Origin: Oceanospirillaceae bacterium | Lineage (GTDB): Bacteria > Pseudomonadota > Gammaproteobacteria > Pseudomonadales > Balneatricaceae | Length of the DNA: 52,949 nucleotides | Direction: 5' to 3' | NCBI GenBank assembly: GCA_013215505.1 | Contig: JABSQZ010000029.1 | Span: forward strand, 1-52,949 | Shown here: piece after piece, positions 34,430 to 43,987 of the stretch | Position numbering within the stretch: the first letter of the stretch is position 1 | How the letters are laid out: every line of letters starts with the position of its first letter | Position numbers and translations under genes: made by a program | The notes under the pieces: model-generated | What the model was told of the DNA's origin: nothing | Database searches by the model: none | Seen by the model: only the letters and a program-made list of their open reading frames with translations

Positions 34430-34651
34430 ATGAAAAGTTTAATAGTACTAGGCACCTTGATGCTGCTTACCGCTGCGGCTTCTGTGTCCACAATCGCCAA
34501 TGCAACAGAGCCCCAGCAGTTGGGAGTTATATCTCAAACGCGGTTGTCAGCGAGCTCTATAGCCGATAGCAATGGATTTTCTGCAGTGCAGCACAGTCGT
34601 AAAATAGGCGAGTTCTGCAAGCTTAAACATTGCGGGTTTTTTGGACGCTAA
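34430..34651 (+). CDS. Small exported cysteine-containing peptide
   Basis: 73 residues from ATG 34430 (AGGA at 34419-34422, spacing 7). Clear signal peptide (MKSLIVLGTLMLLTAAASVS, cleaved near ANA), leaving a mature peptide of about 45 residues ending GEFCKLKHCGFFGR. The Cys-x4-Cys tail with basic residues could form a small disulfide loop. It starts 29 nt after the preceding gene. Function unknown; a secreted peptide or small periplasmic factor is possible. Confidence 0.65.
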   Translation: MKSLIVLGTLMLLTAAASVSTIANATEPQQLGVISQTRLSASSIADSNGFSAVQHSRKIGEFCKLKHCGFFGR

Positions 34652-34666
34652 ACAGGTTTTTAAGAA

Positions 34667-35020
34667 ATGAAATTGATTAAGGCATTAACGCTATTAGCAG
34701 TATTGAATACTGTTGTATTAGTGAAAGCGCAAGCTGAGGTGTTCGCCACGGAGCACCCAGTAAAGACAGTGTACCAACATCGGGAGTGCTCAGTTGTAGC
34801 CATGAAGATGAACCGTGAAAATCTGGCCAGGGACCACTACCAATTAGCGTTAGCGGCAATTGCTGAAGTGGCGATGACGAGAGCGGAATTTAAAAAAAGC
34901 TGGGCTAGAATAGTGGATCACTGGGAATCGATCGAGGCCAACATGGGGGCTGAAAATTTCCAGAATTATCTACAGACTGTGTATTACCCACTGTGTGCAT
35001 TAAAAAAAACGGCAGCCTAA
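34667..35020 (+). CDS. Unknown small exported protein
   Basis: 117 residues, 15 nt after the preceding gene. Signal peptide about 1-23 (MKLIKALTLLAVLNTVVLVK, cleaved near AQA). The mature helical part has Cys early (QHRECSVVAM) and late (YYPLCALKK), similar in layout to the protein at 33556, and a helical core RARIVDHWESIEANMGAEN-like segment. Probably periplasmic with one disulfide. No family recognised. Confidence 0.7.
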   Translation: MKLIKALTLLAVLNTVVLVKAQAEVFATEHPVKTVYQHRECSVVAMKMNRENLARDHYQLALAAIAEVAMTRAEFKKSWARIVDHWESIEANMGAENFQNYLQTVYYPLCALKKTAA

Positions 35021-35062
35021 ACGGCCGAGTATTGCACAAACTCAAAACAAAATCTTCAGGCT

Positions 35063-35485
35063 ATGCTCAGTCATATGCGTCAATTGGTGTGGGAAAAAGT
35101 AGTGAATAGCAGTAATAATTGCACAGTAATAGTAAATAATAATTTAGGTCTTAAGGGAACGATAGATATTAAGGGTCGCACTATTCTCTGTGCCTTCGAC
35201 GAGACAACACTTGAGGATGATCAGAAAATTATCGGAAACAACCTGCAATTACTGAAACAAACCGCCTTAGATGTGAAAAATTTGTTATCTGCCCTGGCGA
35301 GTAATGATTCATCAATCTTTAGCACCACAGGTAAAGAGCCCGCTTTAACCGAGCGGGGGGATTTTCATTTAGAACTGTTGCTACTAGCAACGACCAGTGT
35401 CAGCGGTGATCTTATTTCTGAAAATTACTATTTCCAGAATCTTATAGACAATGCTATTCACCAGATAAAAATACCTAAGCCATAA
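35063..35485 (+). CDS. Unknown small protein
   Basis: 140 residues from ATG 35063 (an alternative start ATG is at 35075). No signal peptide. Begins MLSHMRQLVWEKVVNSSNNC, then a strand-rich part with NNLGLKGTIDIKGRTILCAF and a helical part KQTALDVKNLLSALASN. Last of the five same-strand small genes from 33556. The distance of 42 nt to its neighbour suggests one transcript. No family recognised. Confidence 0.6.
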   Translation: MLSHMRQLVWEKVVNSSNNCTVIVNNNLGLKGTIDIKGRTILCAFDETTLEDDQKIIGNNLQLLKQTALDVKNLLSALASNDSSIFSTTGKEPALTERGDFHLELLLLATTSVSGDLISENYYFQNLIDNAIHQIKIPKP

Positions 35486-35704
35486 CCTTTTATATTTACA
35501 TCCCCGATTTGACCCAGGGGATATGCGAACGTGCTGGGCACGATTCTAAAGGTTATAAGTTAACCCTTGCCGCTAATTTTTATGTTTCATAAAAATTGGC
35601 ACATTCGGCACTTTTATTGTCACAGATTGCCGATTTCTTAAACGCTTATTGCCCTAAAATAGCCTCATAGATTAACAACTGAACACTACCAGAGAGACAA
35701 TCAA

Positions 35705-36058
35705 ATGCTTAACAAGATATTAGTTACAGTAACCGTTACCGCATCACTATTAATTCCAACAACTCAGGCGCTTGCTGCAGGTATTGCACATAACAACAAG
35801 CGGGTGCACACGCCGGTAATAGGTAAATCAATTGTCAGCCCTCGTAGAATGATGATGAAGCGTTCGCATTGGAGCCGCCACAGCTACAACCGTGGTTTTT
35901 ATGTCGCAGCAGGTATTGTTCTAGGGTTAGTGATAGCTGACATTAACTCGGTTCCAGACACGGGTGTTGTCTCTTTTGTTGATAATGGGGTGACCTATTT
36001 TGTGGTCAATGGCAAGAAGTGTGTGATCGTTGGCGGCCAGTTTGTAGCCGTTAGCTAG
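35705..36058 (+). CDS. Small exported protein, paralogue of the gene at 43988
   Basis: 117 residues: signal peptide (about 1-24, ...TTQALAAG), a basic stretch with SPRRMMMKRSHW, one membrane or amphipathic segment (FYVAAGIVLGLVIADI, 65-80) and a C-terminal NGVTYFVVNGKKCVIVGG motif. It has the same length as the protein at 43988-44341, and about 89 of 117 residues are identical by eye, with residues 59-86 unchanged. Its terminator is also conserved in the paralogue. Probably an envelope protein; function unknown. Confidence 0.8.
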   Translation: MLNKILVTVTVTASLLIPTTQALAAGIAHNNKRVHTPVIGKSIVSPRRMMMKRSHWSRHSYNRGFYVAAGIVLGLVIADINSVPDTGVVSFVDNGVTYFVVNGKKCVIVGGQFVAVS

Positions 36059-36082
36059 ATCGAAAACTCCCCCCTTGATTTT

Positions 36083-36115
36083 GCCTCAGTACTTCTCAGT
36101 GTTGGGGCTTTTTTT
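36083..36115 (+). terminator. Rho-independent terminator, duplicated at 43931-43963
   Basis: An 11-bp stem with G-T pairs (GCCTCAGTACT, loop TCTC, AGTGTTGGGGC) is followed by seven Ts, 24 nt after the small exported protein gene. The same stem, slightly changed, follows the paralogous gene on the other strand. Confidence 0.85.
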
Positions 36116-36197
36116 ACTGTATTTTCAGATTGGCATGGATTGTATTGCAAGCAACTTTCTATACACAGCAACAGCTAGAGCTAAGGAATTAAATGTA

Positions 36198-36281
36198 ATG
36201 GTTGTTTACACCGTAAACGGTATACGCATCAAGATTATAAATGGAAAAGTAGTATCCAAGATGTTTCTTAAAAGAGGCTGA
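36198..36281 (+). CDS. 27-residue microprotein of a VNG-NGK family
   Basis: ATG 36198 with AAGGA (36183-36187) 10 nt upstream. The protein begins MVVYTVNGIRIKIINGKVV and ends in KMFLKRG. It matches the 24-residue protein at 48287 (MVRIIVNGVLYRFLNGKLV) at M, V, VNG, NGK and V. Both look like one small beta-hairpin. The NGVxY...VNGK pattern also occurs at the C-terminus of the exported paralogues. The repetition of motif and ribosome site makes it likely to be real. Confidence 0.55.
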   Translation: MVVYTVNGIRIKIINGKVVSKMFLKRG

Positions 36282-36282
36282 C

Positions 36283-36446
36283 ATGAGCTGGGCTAATGAC
36301 AGTGAGGATAACAACGAAGGCTATTTAGCTGTTTTCTCCTGATCCCAGAATTGGCAGTATTGCAGTGGTTGGATACAGTATCAGTGGTTGACTATGCTGA
36401 GTCTGATTTGCAGCTGTTCAGAGGCGTTAAAAACTCTACAGCATAG
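36283..36446 (+). pseudogene. Possible frameshifted small protein after the microprotein
   Basis: ATG 36283, one nt after the microprotein stop, gives MSWANDSEDNNEGYLAVFS before a stop. A clean continuation (IPELAVLQWLDTVSVVDYAE, then SDLQLFRGVKNSTA, TAG at 36444-36446) lies in the next frame, joined near 36335. A one-base shift would restore a protein of about 55 residues. It could be decay or a sequencing error. Confidence 0.35.
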
Positions 36447-36519
36447 GCTTTTGCAGTGTCAGGGCGTTTACACAAGTAACTCATAAGACTCTAATAATCT
36501 CAAATTGGAATAACAACAA

Positions 36520-37005
36520 ATGGGTATTAATCAGGACTCTTTTTATGCATGGGCAAGAGCAAATCACCCATCTGTGAGCAAGGAATTCTTAGAGCAAGAA
36601 CTCGCTAAAATAGCTCAGCCCCTTAGAAAAAAAGTTATATGTACTCACTTAATGACTGATGCGTTGGCGCTAGCTATAGGAAAAAATATTAGTAGTTATA
36701 TGGCTAAAACTATTGATCAAGTAACACAACATATTGATAACGATGGAGCAACGGTTTACGCGGCCTGGTGTGGAAAAGTGCAGAGTGTCTATTTGCTGGG
36801 CGTAACTTTAGCAGAACCTGACACAGCCTTAACTGAACTGACGGCAACAAAAGAAGTTAAATATTTTGGTTATCAATACATTTCTGAAGCAGTAGGGCTG
36901 GATATTAGTTTTTCAGAATGTCTGCAGCAACTAGGCTGGCTCGAAGTAGAGGATGAATACAAAATGTTAACAGTGACAATACTTGGTAAATCTGAACAGC
37001 AGTAG
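36520..37005 (+). CDS. Hypothetical protein
   Basis: 161 residues with GGAATA upstream of the ATG. No signal peptide or membrane segment. Helical N-terminal half (SKEFLEQELAKIAQPLRKKV) and an alpha/beta second half (TVYAAWCGKVQSVYLLGVTL, EVKYFGYQYISEAVGLD). No family recognised. Isolated, with 74 nt to the decayed gene before it. Confidence 0.65.
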   Translation: MGINQDSFYAWARANHPSVSKEFLEQELAKIAQPLRKKVICTHLMTDALALAIGKNISSYMAKTIDQVTQHIDNDGATVYAAWCGKVQSVYLLGVTLAEPDTALTELTATKEVKYFGYQYISEAVGLDISFSECLQQLGWLEVEDEYKMLTVTILGKSEQQ

Positions 37006-37433
37006 AAAGCCTAAAGGGGTGCTGATTTTAAGGCTAGTCGCAGGTTTTTAAACTGGTAATACAGCATTATCCGGTCCCCAGAACTGCTGATAAAAAGAGT
37101 AGCTGTCAGAGAAGCCCAAGAGCTCGTTATCAGTTTTAAGCTGCTGCATTTACTCTTCACTTTGATCGCATCTCTGAAGGAGATCACATTTTTAAAATGT
37201 TAGGTAATCTATGTAGTTATCTAAAAAATCATCGTCGCATCTGCCATTTCAACAGGGTCATAGCTGCTAATACCCCCACCACTTTTTAATGTATTCCTGT
37301 CATTGCTCATGACAAAACCTTTATTTAGGTGGCCAAATTCACTATATCACTGCAGTAGGTTTGACACTGAATTAATTAGGACAGTAAAAGGCCTCTTAGT
37401 TGTATAGAGGCCTTTATCTGCTGAGAATTCCTA
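37006..37433. other. Spacer downstream of the RND operon
   Basis: No gene seen. It ends with a terminator for the minus-strand RND genes at 37387-37415. Confidence 0.5.
37387..37415 (-). terminator. Terminator of the RND pump operon
   Basis: Perfect 10-bp stem AAAGGCCTCT/AGAGGCCTTT with a 9-nt loop. On the minus strand it reads into TTTTACTG, 19 nt past the RND stop. Confidence 0.7.
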
Positions 37434-40400
37434 TCACTCTATAGCAGAGTTACCTGATACTTTTATCCCGAATAGACTGGCATAGATAACGGGGATCACA
37501 CATAAGGTCAGTATGGTGGAAAATAACAATCCGCCCATTATCGAGATTGCCATTGGCTCCCAAAATTCTCCTCCTCCCAGGTAGAGCGGCAGTAATCCCA
37601 AAATGGTGGTTGCCGTTGTCAGTACTATAGGTCGCAAGCGCTTTTGAGCTGCCTCGATAATAGCTGTCACCGGCTGATCAGGCCTGATATCTTGTTCGAT
37701 TTGAATCCTTTCCAGCAGGACTATGGCATTATTGATCACTATCCCCGCCAGTGAAATAATCCCCAACAAAGTCATAAAGCCAAAGAATGACTGACCGACT
37801 AATAAACCTGCCACTACCCCTATGATCCCTAGCGGAATAGTCAGCATAATTATGATGGATTTTCGAATAGAGTTAAATTGTGCCACGAGCAATAGCACTA
37901 TAATAAAACCAGCGATCGGTAGCTTATCGGCAATGGACTGGTTTGCCTTTCCCGATGACTCCATTTCTCCTCCCAGTTCATAACTATAGCCGTAGGGCCA
38001 TCTTTGCTGCTGCTCTTCTAGCCAGGGAATCAACTGATTGAAAGCCGTGGTAGCAGTAATAGTGCTATCGATTTGAGCGCCAACAGTGACCGTTTTTAAG
38101 CGATCGCGCCGCAGTATTTTTGCCGGTTGCCATACCACTTCTATATCTGCAACTTGCTTTAAAGGCACCGCATTGCCAGTCGCTTGTGAATACATCGCCA
38201 ACGCTTCCAACTTACCTATATCCTGGCGGTCCAGAGCCTTAGTTCGCATGACCACTGGAATCACTAATTCCCCTTCGCGATACTGAGTTAGCTCTAATCC
38301 TGACAATCCGGTCTGCAGAGAAATCGCGATATCTTTACTGGTCACTCCGGCGCGGCGAGCACGAGTCTGATCAATTTTAATCAGTAGCTTTTTAATCGGC
38401 AGTCCCCAGTTATCGCTGATAGATTTCAGCCCATTAACCGCTGTCATCTGTTGTTTTAGCTCAGTGACGATATCAAATATTTCTTTTGAATCAGGGCCTT
38501 TAATCCGCACTTCGACCGGATTTGCAATCGCGGCGCCATTTTCTATTTTACGAACTTTTACTAACACATCCGGGAAATTATCAAATGCATATTTTTCAAT
38601 AGCCGCCATATTCTGATCTACCAGCGTATTGGAGGTGAGGTTAACCACCATAAATGCATAGTTGGAACTAGCAGGTTTTGGGCTGTGGGTTAATAAAAAC
38701 CTCGGTCCTCCATTGCCAATATAAGTAACCCAGTTAGTTACCCCTGTATCCCGCTCGGCATTCACTTGTAGCTCTTTGCTAATAAACGCTTCGATCTGCT
38801 TGGTCATCGCCTCAGTTGTTTCAATTCTGGTCCCCACTGGTAACTCCAGCTCTACCTTAAAGAAATCCCGATCTGAAGGAGGGAAAAACATTTTAGGTAC
38901 AAACTGTAGACCCCAGATGGAAAACATAAAGACAGCGGCGGTGGCCACAATGGTTAACCAGCGAAATTGAATTAACCGATAGAGAGCTTTACGGTAAAAA
39001 CGGTAGAAAGGAATATCAAATGATTGCGGACCTTTTTTCACTTTCATGAAATGGACACATAACATAGGAATTACCGTCATCGACAATATCCAGGAACACA
39101 ATAGTGTGATGGTCACTACTTTAAATAACGAGGCAGTATATTCACCCGTGGCTGACTCCGCTAAAAATATCGGTAGGAACGCCGCAGCAGTCGTTAAGGA
39201 AGAAGTCAACAACGGGATTTTAAGCTCATTCGCTGAGTCTACAGCAGCATCAACAGGGGCCTTACCCTCGCCCATCTGCACCATTATATTTTCTGACATA
39301 ACAATGCCATTATCAACTAGCATCCCCAGAGCAATAATTAACGCAGCCAGAGAAATTTGATCGATGCCGATGTTAAACAAAGACATTATCAAAATGCCGA
39401 AAATCATACTTGAAGGGATTAAAGCAGCAACGATTAATCCAGTGCGCAAACCGAGACTCAGCAACATTACTATAGTCACTATGACAACCGCCTGGATTAA
39501 ATTACTGGCAAAATCATCGACTTTAAGAGCTACATCTTTAGGTAAAAAAGAAACCAGGGTGAAATCCACGCCGATTGGGTAGATAGTATCCATACGTTGT
39601 AACAACTGCTCTACTTGCTGCCCCAAAAGTATATTATTACCTCCATCGCGCATCGCCACGGCAATAGACAAGCCTTGAGTGCCACTTAAACTGACTTTAC
39701 TTTTTACCGGGTCAACATAGGCACGACTTACCGTGACCAGATCACTCAGATACTGCACCTGATTACTGCCTGGTATCTGTATAATGGTCTTTCGAATATC
39801 ATCAGCAGTTTCAAAGTTACCGGTCGGTTCCAGGGAGATTTTCTCCTCACCAAGGTAAATGGAACCTCCAGGAATAACGATGTTTCGGGTGGCAAGCTGA
39901 TCGCTGAGCTGTGCAGGAGATATGCCCAATTCAGCAAGGCGGGCATTATCATATTCAATAAAGATCCGCTCTTCCTGCTCGCCAAAAACATCCACTTTGG
40001 CGCTTTCAGATAAGCGTAACAACTCATCTTTTACCTGATCTGCAATTGTTTTCTGTTCGCTGTAGCTATAACCTTCTGCAGTCAGACCAATGACTATGCC
40101 ATAGACGTCACCAAATTCATCATTGACGATAGAAGTCTGCGCTTCAGCTGGCAAACTTTCTTGTACAGTATCAATTTTACGTCTTAAGCTATCCCATATA
40201 GGTCTCAGATCAGAGTAGCTTTCTTTGACGTTGGCACTGATAATCGATACACCAGTACGAGACTCGCTACTGACAAAATCTAACTCAGGTAACTCCTGGA
40301 TCACTTTTTCAATTTTATCTGTGACCAGTAACTCAACCCGCTCCGGACTGGCTCCAGGAAAATAAGTAATAATTTGGGCGGTGCGAATAATAAAGCCAGG

Positions 40401-40511
40401 GTCATAGTTCTTGGGCATTTGTTTGTACGATGACAAACCTAATAAAATAATCACCAACAACAACATCCAGGTTGTTCTGTTATTGGTAATAGCTAGTCTT
40501 GTTATATTCAA
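37434..40511 (-). CDS. RND family efflux pump permease (AcrB-like)
   Basis: 1025 residues, the normal size for an RND permease: N-terminal TM1, two large periplasmic loops and two blocks of TM segments. TM4 reads LGMLVDNGIVMSENI, where AcrB has VDDAIV, so the first Asp of the proton relay is kept and the second is Asn. TM10 reads AGIVINNAIVLLERI, where AcrB has AKNAIL, so the lysine is replaced by Asn. The pump therefore belongs to a divergent RND clade, and the coupling residues are unusual. It lies downstream of an adaptor and a DUF3313 lipoprotein; no outer-membrane channel gene is near. Substrates unknown. Confidence 0.93.
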   Translation of the reverse strand: MNITRLAITNNRTTWMLLLVIILLGLSSYKQMPKNYDPGFIIRTAQIITYFPGASPERVELLVTDKIEKVIQELPELDFVSSESRTGVSIISANVKESYSDLRPIWDSLRRKIDTVQESLPAEAQTSIVNDEFGDVYGIVIGLTAEGYSYSEQKTIADQVKDELLRLSESAKVDVFGEQEERIFIEYDNARLAELGISPAQLSDQLATRNIVIPGGSIYLGEEKISLEPTGNFETADDIRKTIIQIPGSNQVQYLSDLVTVSRAYVDPVKSKVSLSGTQGLSIAVAMRDGGNNILLGQQVEQLLQRMDTIYPIGVDFTLVSFLPKDVALKVDDFASNLIQAVVIVTIVMLLSLGLRTGLIVAALIPSSMIFGILIMSLFNIGIDQISLAALIIALGMLVDNGIVMSENIMVQMGEGKAPVDAAVDSANELKIPLLTSSLTTAAAFLPIFLAESATGEYTASLFKVVTITLLCSWILSMTVIPMLCVHFMKVKKGPQSFDIPFYRFYRKALYRLIQFRWLTIVATAAVFMFSIWGLQFVPKMFFPPSDRDFFKVELELPVGTRIETTEAMTKQIEAFISKELQVNAERDTGVTNWVTYIGNGGPRFLLTHSPKPASSNYAFMVVNLTSNTLVDQNMAAIEKYAFDNFPDVLVKVRKIENGAAIANPVEVRIKGPDSKEIFDIVTELKQQMTAVNGLKSISDNWGLPIKKLLIKIDQTRARRAGVTSKDIAISLQTGLSGLELTQYREGELVIPVVMRTKALDRQDIGKLEALAMYSQATGNAVPLKQVADIEVVWQPAKILRRDRLKTVTVGAQIDSTITATTAFNQLIPWLEEQQQRWPYGYSYELGGEMESSGKANQSIADKLPIAGFIIVLLLVAQFNSIRKSIIIMLTIPLGIIGVVAGLLVGQSFFGFMTLLGIISLAGIVINNAIVLLERIQIEQDIRPDQPVTAIIEAAQKRLRPIVLTTATTILGLLPLYLGGGEFWEPMAISIMGGLLFSTILTLCVIPVIYASLFGIKVSGNSAIE

Positions 40512-40612
40512 AAATTTCTCCTGGGGCGCAATTGCAAGCCCATAATGCTCAGTATCATCCTGTTGAACTTTCTCTTATCAATCAGGAATATGCGATAACT
40601 TAGATTGATCGC

Positions 40613-41701
40613 TTAAAATTTGACCATCATGCCGTCTAAAATTTTGCTCATACCCGCAGTCACAACCAGCTCACCCTGTTCCAAACCACTGAATATTTCT
40701 ATCCCCAGGGGTGTGATTTCGCCGATAGTTATCACCTTTTTTGTTATCTTTCCTTTCCCTTCTGCCACTTTAGTTAATACAAATACATAATGGGTTTCGC
40801 CCTGTTTCAAAACAATATTGGTCGGTAGGTAAAAACTTGGAGCCGTAGCACTATCAATGTTAAGTTCAGCACTAACCACCGCCGTCATACCCGGTAATAT
40901 TGTATAGTTTTTCGGTGTATCCATTAAAAATATGACTTGATAGGTTTTAGTCACTTCGTCGGCAAGTGTCGTTACTTCACTAAAAGTCAGTTGGAAGCTC
41001 TGCTCTGGGATTGAATTAAACACCGCTATAACTCGGCTTTGTTGATTGTCTTTATTGAGCCGGATCATTATGCTTTCCGGGATATCAACCAACAGTTTTA
41101 TCTTGCTAATATCATGTAATCTGACTATCGCTGATTTAGCGCTAATTTCCTGAAACCGCTCGGTATATGTTTTTGCAATGACACCGTCAAAGGAGGCGAT
41201 AAGCTCAGTGTAACGTAAATTATTTTTTGCCCCTTCTAGCTGGGCTTGTGCGGCGTTGTAAGATGCTTTTAATTTGCCAAAGTCTACCTTGGAAATATAG
41301 TTCTTTTTAATCAGCGCACGGCCTCGGGTATACTCAGATCTTGCCTTTTCGTATAGCGCTCTGGCTTCATTTAACTGAATAGAAATATCGGTATCATCCA
41401 GCCTAGCAATGACGTCGCCTTTAACGACCCTATCACCTTGTTTGACAAAAAACTCAGCAAGTTGGCCTGATACTTTAAAAGACAAATCCGCTTTTTGCGA
41501 AGCATCCACTACTGCGGTAAATTCATGTACCCGCGCCGCATCTACAGGCAAAAGCAGCATTGTTCTGACGGGTCTTAATTGTTCAACTACAGCTTGTTCG
41601 TCCTCTTTACCGCAAGAGATCAGCATTGTTACACTGAGTGTTACTAGTATTAAAGTGCGTATTATTGAAATCTTTTTCTTCATGGCCTTACCTATACCCA
41701 T
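40613..41701 (-). CDS. RND efflux periplasmic adaptor (membrane fusion protein), lipoprotein
   Basis: 362 residues; an inner ATG at 41683 gives a cleaner signal sequence (MKKKISIIRTLILVTLSVTM) and lipobox LISCG near residue 30, so it is probably lipid-anchored. HlyD/AcrA-type order: biotinyl-lipoyl region with VSGQLAEFFVKQGDRVVKGD, helical hairpin (LNEARALYEKARSEYTRGRA), second lipoyl half ASFDGVIAKTYTERF, and beta-barrel. It connects the RND permease to an outer-membrane channel encoded elsewhere. Confidence 0.92.
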   Translation of the reverse strand: MGIGKAMKKKISIIRTLILVTLSVTMLISCGKEDEQAVVEQLRPVRTMLLLPVDAARVHEFTAVVDASQKADLSFKVSGQLAEFFVKQGDRVVKGDVIARLDDTDISIQLNEARALYEKARSEYTRGRALIKKNYISKVDFGKLKASYNAAQAQLEGAKNNLRYTELIASFDGVIAKTYTERFQEISAKSAIVRLHDISKIKLLVDIPESIMIRLNKDNQQSRVIAVFNSIPEQSFQLTFSEVTTLADEVTKTYQVIFLMDTPKNYTILPGMTAVVSAELNIDSATAPSFYLPTNIVLKQGETHYVFVLTKVAEGKGKITKKVITIGEITPLGIEIFSGLEQGELVVTAGMSKILDGMMVKF

Positions 41702-41715
41702 ACTCTTGATTGAAT

Positions 41716-42405
41716 TTAATTGTTTGATTTGATGTCAGTGAGCTTCGAAACAAAATTTGTCACCCAGACATCTAATAACTGTTGTACTGCCAGAACGTTA
41801 TCCGCACCACTATTGGCAACCGTCGAATCTACATATTTAGTGGCTATCAGGGCAAAAATTCTTTGTTGTTGTTTTCCAATCATAAACTCAGCCTCGATTG
41901 AAACTTCTGTAATCACATCCTTTTTATCCGTTACTTGAAGGTAGGCGGCGTTACCGGCATTCAATACAATTCTGAAAGGAATAAAGTCTGTAGGTGATAA
42001 TTCAGGGGCAGAAAAGCTGATTCCTGAAAACGCCCCTTTAATAGTCAGAGTTTCGGCTCCAGCCTTGCCGACTACTTCAAAACCACTTTTCTTTAGTTTA
42101 TGTCCTAGCTGATGGTGAAAATATCTAGAAATATCAGCTAGTTGCTGTGGGTTAAAATTAGCATTAGAAGTGGGGGATAACCACATTTCAAAAGGGACTA
42201 GATTAATGTCTTTTATCTGAGCCAAAGTTTCCCGGTCAGAAGAGTCTACATCGTATGTTTTAGTGTAATCATATTCTTTAGAATCAACGAAATCCTGATA
42301 ATTATCAAAATATCCGGAGTTTTGTTGAGTTGTATTCGCAGCACAACCACTGAGTAAAAATATCGCAATTAAGGCGATGGGTATAAGCGGTGATTTATTA
42401 TGCAT
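41716..42405 (-). CDS. DUF3313 family lipoprotein
   Basis: 229 residues with a type II signal sequence and lipobox FLLSGCAAN (Cys about residue 21). The remainder follows the DUF3313 pattern of Gram-negative outer-membrane-associated lipoproteins (VPFEMWLSPTSNANFNPQQL, LVRHALDVWV-like end). These genes are regularly found upstream of RND adaptor/permease pairs, as here (14 nt before the adaptor). Exact role unknown, possibly an accessory of the pump. Confidence 0.85.
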   Translation of the reverse strand: MHNKSPLIPIALIAIFLLSGCAANTTQQNSGYFDNYQDFVDSKEYDYTKTYDVDSSDRETLAQIKDINLVPFEMWLSPTSNANFNPQQLADISRYFHHQLGHKLKKSGFEVVGKAGAETLTIKGAFSGISFSAPELSPTDFIPFRIVLNAGNAAYLQVTDKKDVITEVSIEAEFMIGKQQQRIFALIATKYVDSTVANSGADNVLAVQQLLDVWVTNFVSKLTDIKSNN

Positions 42406-42474
42406 AATATCCTCTTATAAATTATTTTTTTGGCATTTATTTATATGTTGTTAATCAACCGGCACTTGGATGAA

Positions 42475-43668
42475 CTAAGTTACCCACCCCAGCATTGATT
42501 GAATAATCACTGCATTTGCTATATCGATAAAAAAGGCGCCTACCAGAGGAACCACAATAAACGCCTTAGGTGATGCCCCAAATTTCTTTGTTACGGCAGT
42601 CATGTTTGCAATTGCAGTGGGCGTGGCACCTAGTGCCAACCCCGAGTAGCCAGAGGCGATAACGGCGGCATCATAGTTGCTTCCAAGTAACTTAAACACT
42701 ACAAACACTGTGAAAAGTACCGTGAGGACGACCTGTGATAACAGCAATAATAATATAGGTGCTGCCAAATCAACCAGCGACCAAAGTTGTAAACTCATTA
42801 AAGACATTGATAAGAATAAGCTTAGACTTAAATCTGAAACTAACGCTAATGTTGGCGTATTACTAGGCCAGGGGATATGTTTAAACAACAGCGGGATACT
42901 ATTTGTTAATAGTATTCCGCCAAATAAACAAGGGACAAATACAGGTAGTTTTACGCCTAAAAAGGCCAACAGTTGATGAAGATAGAGGCCTAGGCCTACA
43001 GCAACACTCAAAACTAGCAGTAAGGACAATACGGAGTCGACACTAATTTTTTGCTTTTCTTCATCTGCTAAACCAACGGTGATATGTTCCGGACTTGACG
43101 AGCTTAAGTTGTGTTTTTTGATTAAGTATTTAGCGATAGGTCCACCTATCAGGCCTCCTAGAACTAATCCAAATGTTGCACAAGCTATGCCAATTTCAAC
43201 CGCATTCTCAATGCCGTATTGATCTTTGAATATCGGTGACCAGGCAATCGCAGTTCCGTGGCCTCCGCTGAGAGAAACCGATCCTCCGAGTAAACCTGTA
43301 ACAGCGGGTAAGTCAGTCACCAATGTTACGCCTACGCCGGTCAAGTTTTGCAGGAATAAATATATAATGGCCAACACTAATAATAGAACCAGCGTTTTGC
43401 CACCTTCTAATAAAGTGCTAAATTTAGAATTTAAACCAACTGTAGTGAAAAAAACTACCAGTAGCACATCGCGCTGCATCAGTGAAAAGCTAATGCTGTA
43501 ATCAAACATGACATAAAGTAAGGTAAGCAGAATCGAGACAATTATTCCTCCACTGACCGGTTCAGGAATATTATATTCTTTTAATACAGAAACACGTTTA
43601 GTGAGAAATTTACCTAAAAACAATACTAAGATTGCCAATATGACTGTTTGTCTTGCGGTGAACTCCAT
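42475..43668 (-). CDS. gltS: Sodium/glutamate symporter GltS
   Basis: 397 residues, about ten to twelve membrane segments in two inverted halves. GltS landmarks: EYNIPEPVSGGIIVSILLTL, LLGGSVSLSGGHGTAIAW (first hairpin, about residue 128), and the second-half YSGLALGATPTAIANMTAVT (about 345). It imports L-glutamate with sodium. It is upstream of the DUF3313 gene on the same strand with a 69-nt gap; co-transcription is possible but not shown. Confidence 0.95.
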   Translation of the reverse strand: MEFTARQTVILAILVLFLGKFLTKRVSVLKEYNIPEPVSGGIIVSILLTLLYVMFDYSISFSLMQRDVLLVVFFTTVGLNSKFSTLLEGGKTLVLLLVLAIIYLFLQNLTGVGVTLVTDLPAVTGLLGGSVSLSGGHGTAIAWSPIFKDQYGIENAVEIGIACATFGLVLGGLIGGPIAKYLIKKHNLSSSSPEHITVGLADEEKQKISVDSVLSLLLVLSVAVGLGLYLHQLLAFLGVKLPVFVPCLFGGILLTNSIPLLFKHIPWPSNTPTLALVSDLSLSLFLSMSLMSLQLWSLVDLAAPILLLLLSQVVLTVLFTVFVVFKLLGSNYDAAVIASGYSGLALGATPTAIANMTAVTKKFGASPKAFIVVPLVGAFFIDIANAVIIQSMLGWVT

Positions 43669-43930
43669 CGGGAATTTGGCCTCTGTTTGTTATTTATATT
43701 AATTTTTTCTGAATATCACTGATTTTTGATATCACCATGTAACATCATCCGTTAAGCCGTCGTCCCAAGCAGTGTAAGTATAGAAAAACATTGGCTATTA
43801 TAATATTTTGAGTCTCTGAATCAATTGTATACTTGCTTATTCCCTAAAGCTTGATTCGATTTTCATTATAAAAAGCTTGGCCATTTAAGAACGCTCAAGT
43901 GATTCGGAGATCCCTATTGTTGATGCTTAT

Positions 43931-43963
43931 AAAAAATGCCCCAACACCGGGAAGTATTGAGGC
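43931..43963 (-). terminator. Rho-independent terminator of the second small exported protein
   Basis: On the minus strand GCCTCAATACT, loop and GGTGTTGGGGC are followed by ATTTTTTA. It is the same stem as at 36083-36115, so the duplication that produced the paralogues included the terminator. Confidence 0.85.
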
Positions 43964-43987
43964 TAAATTCAAGGAGAATTTTCTGTG

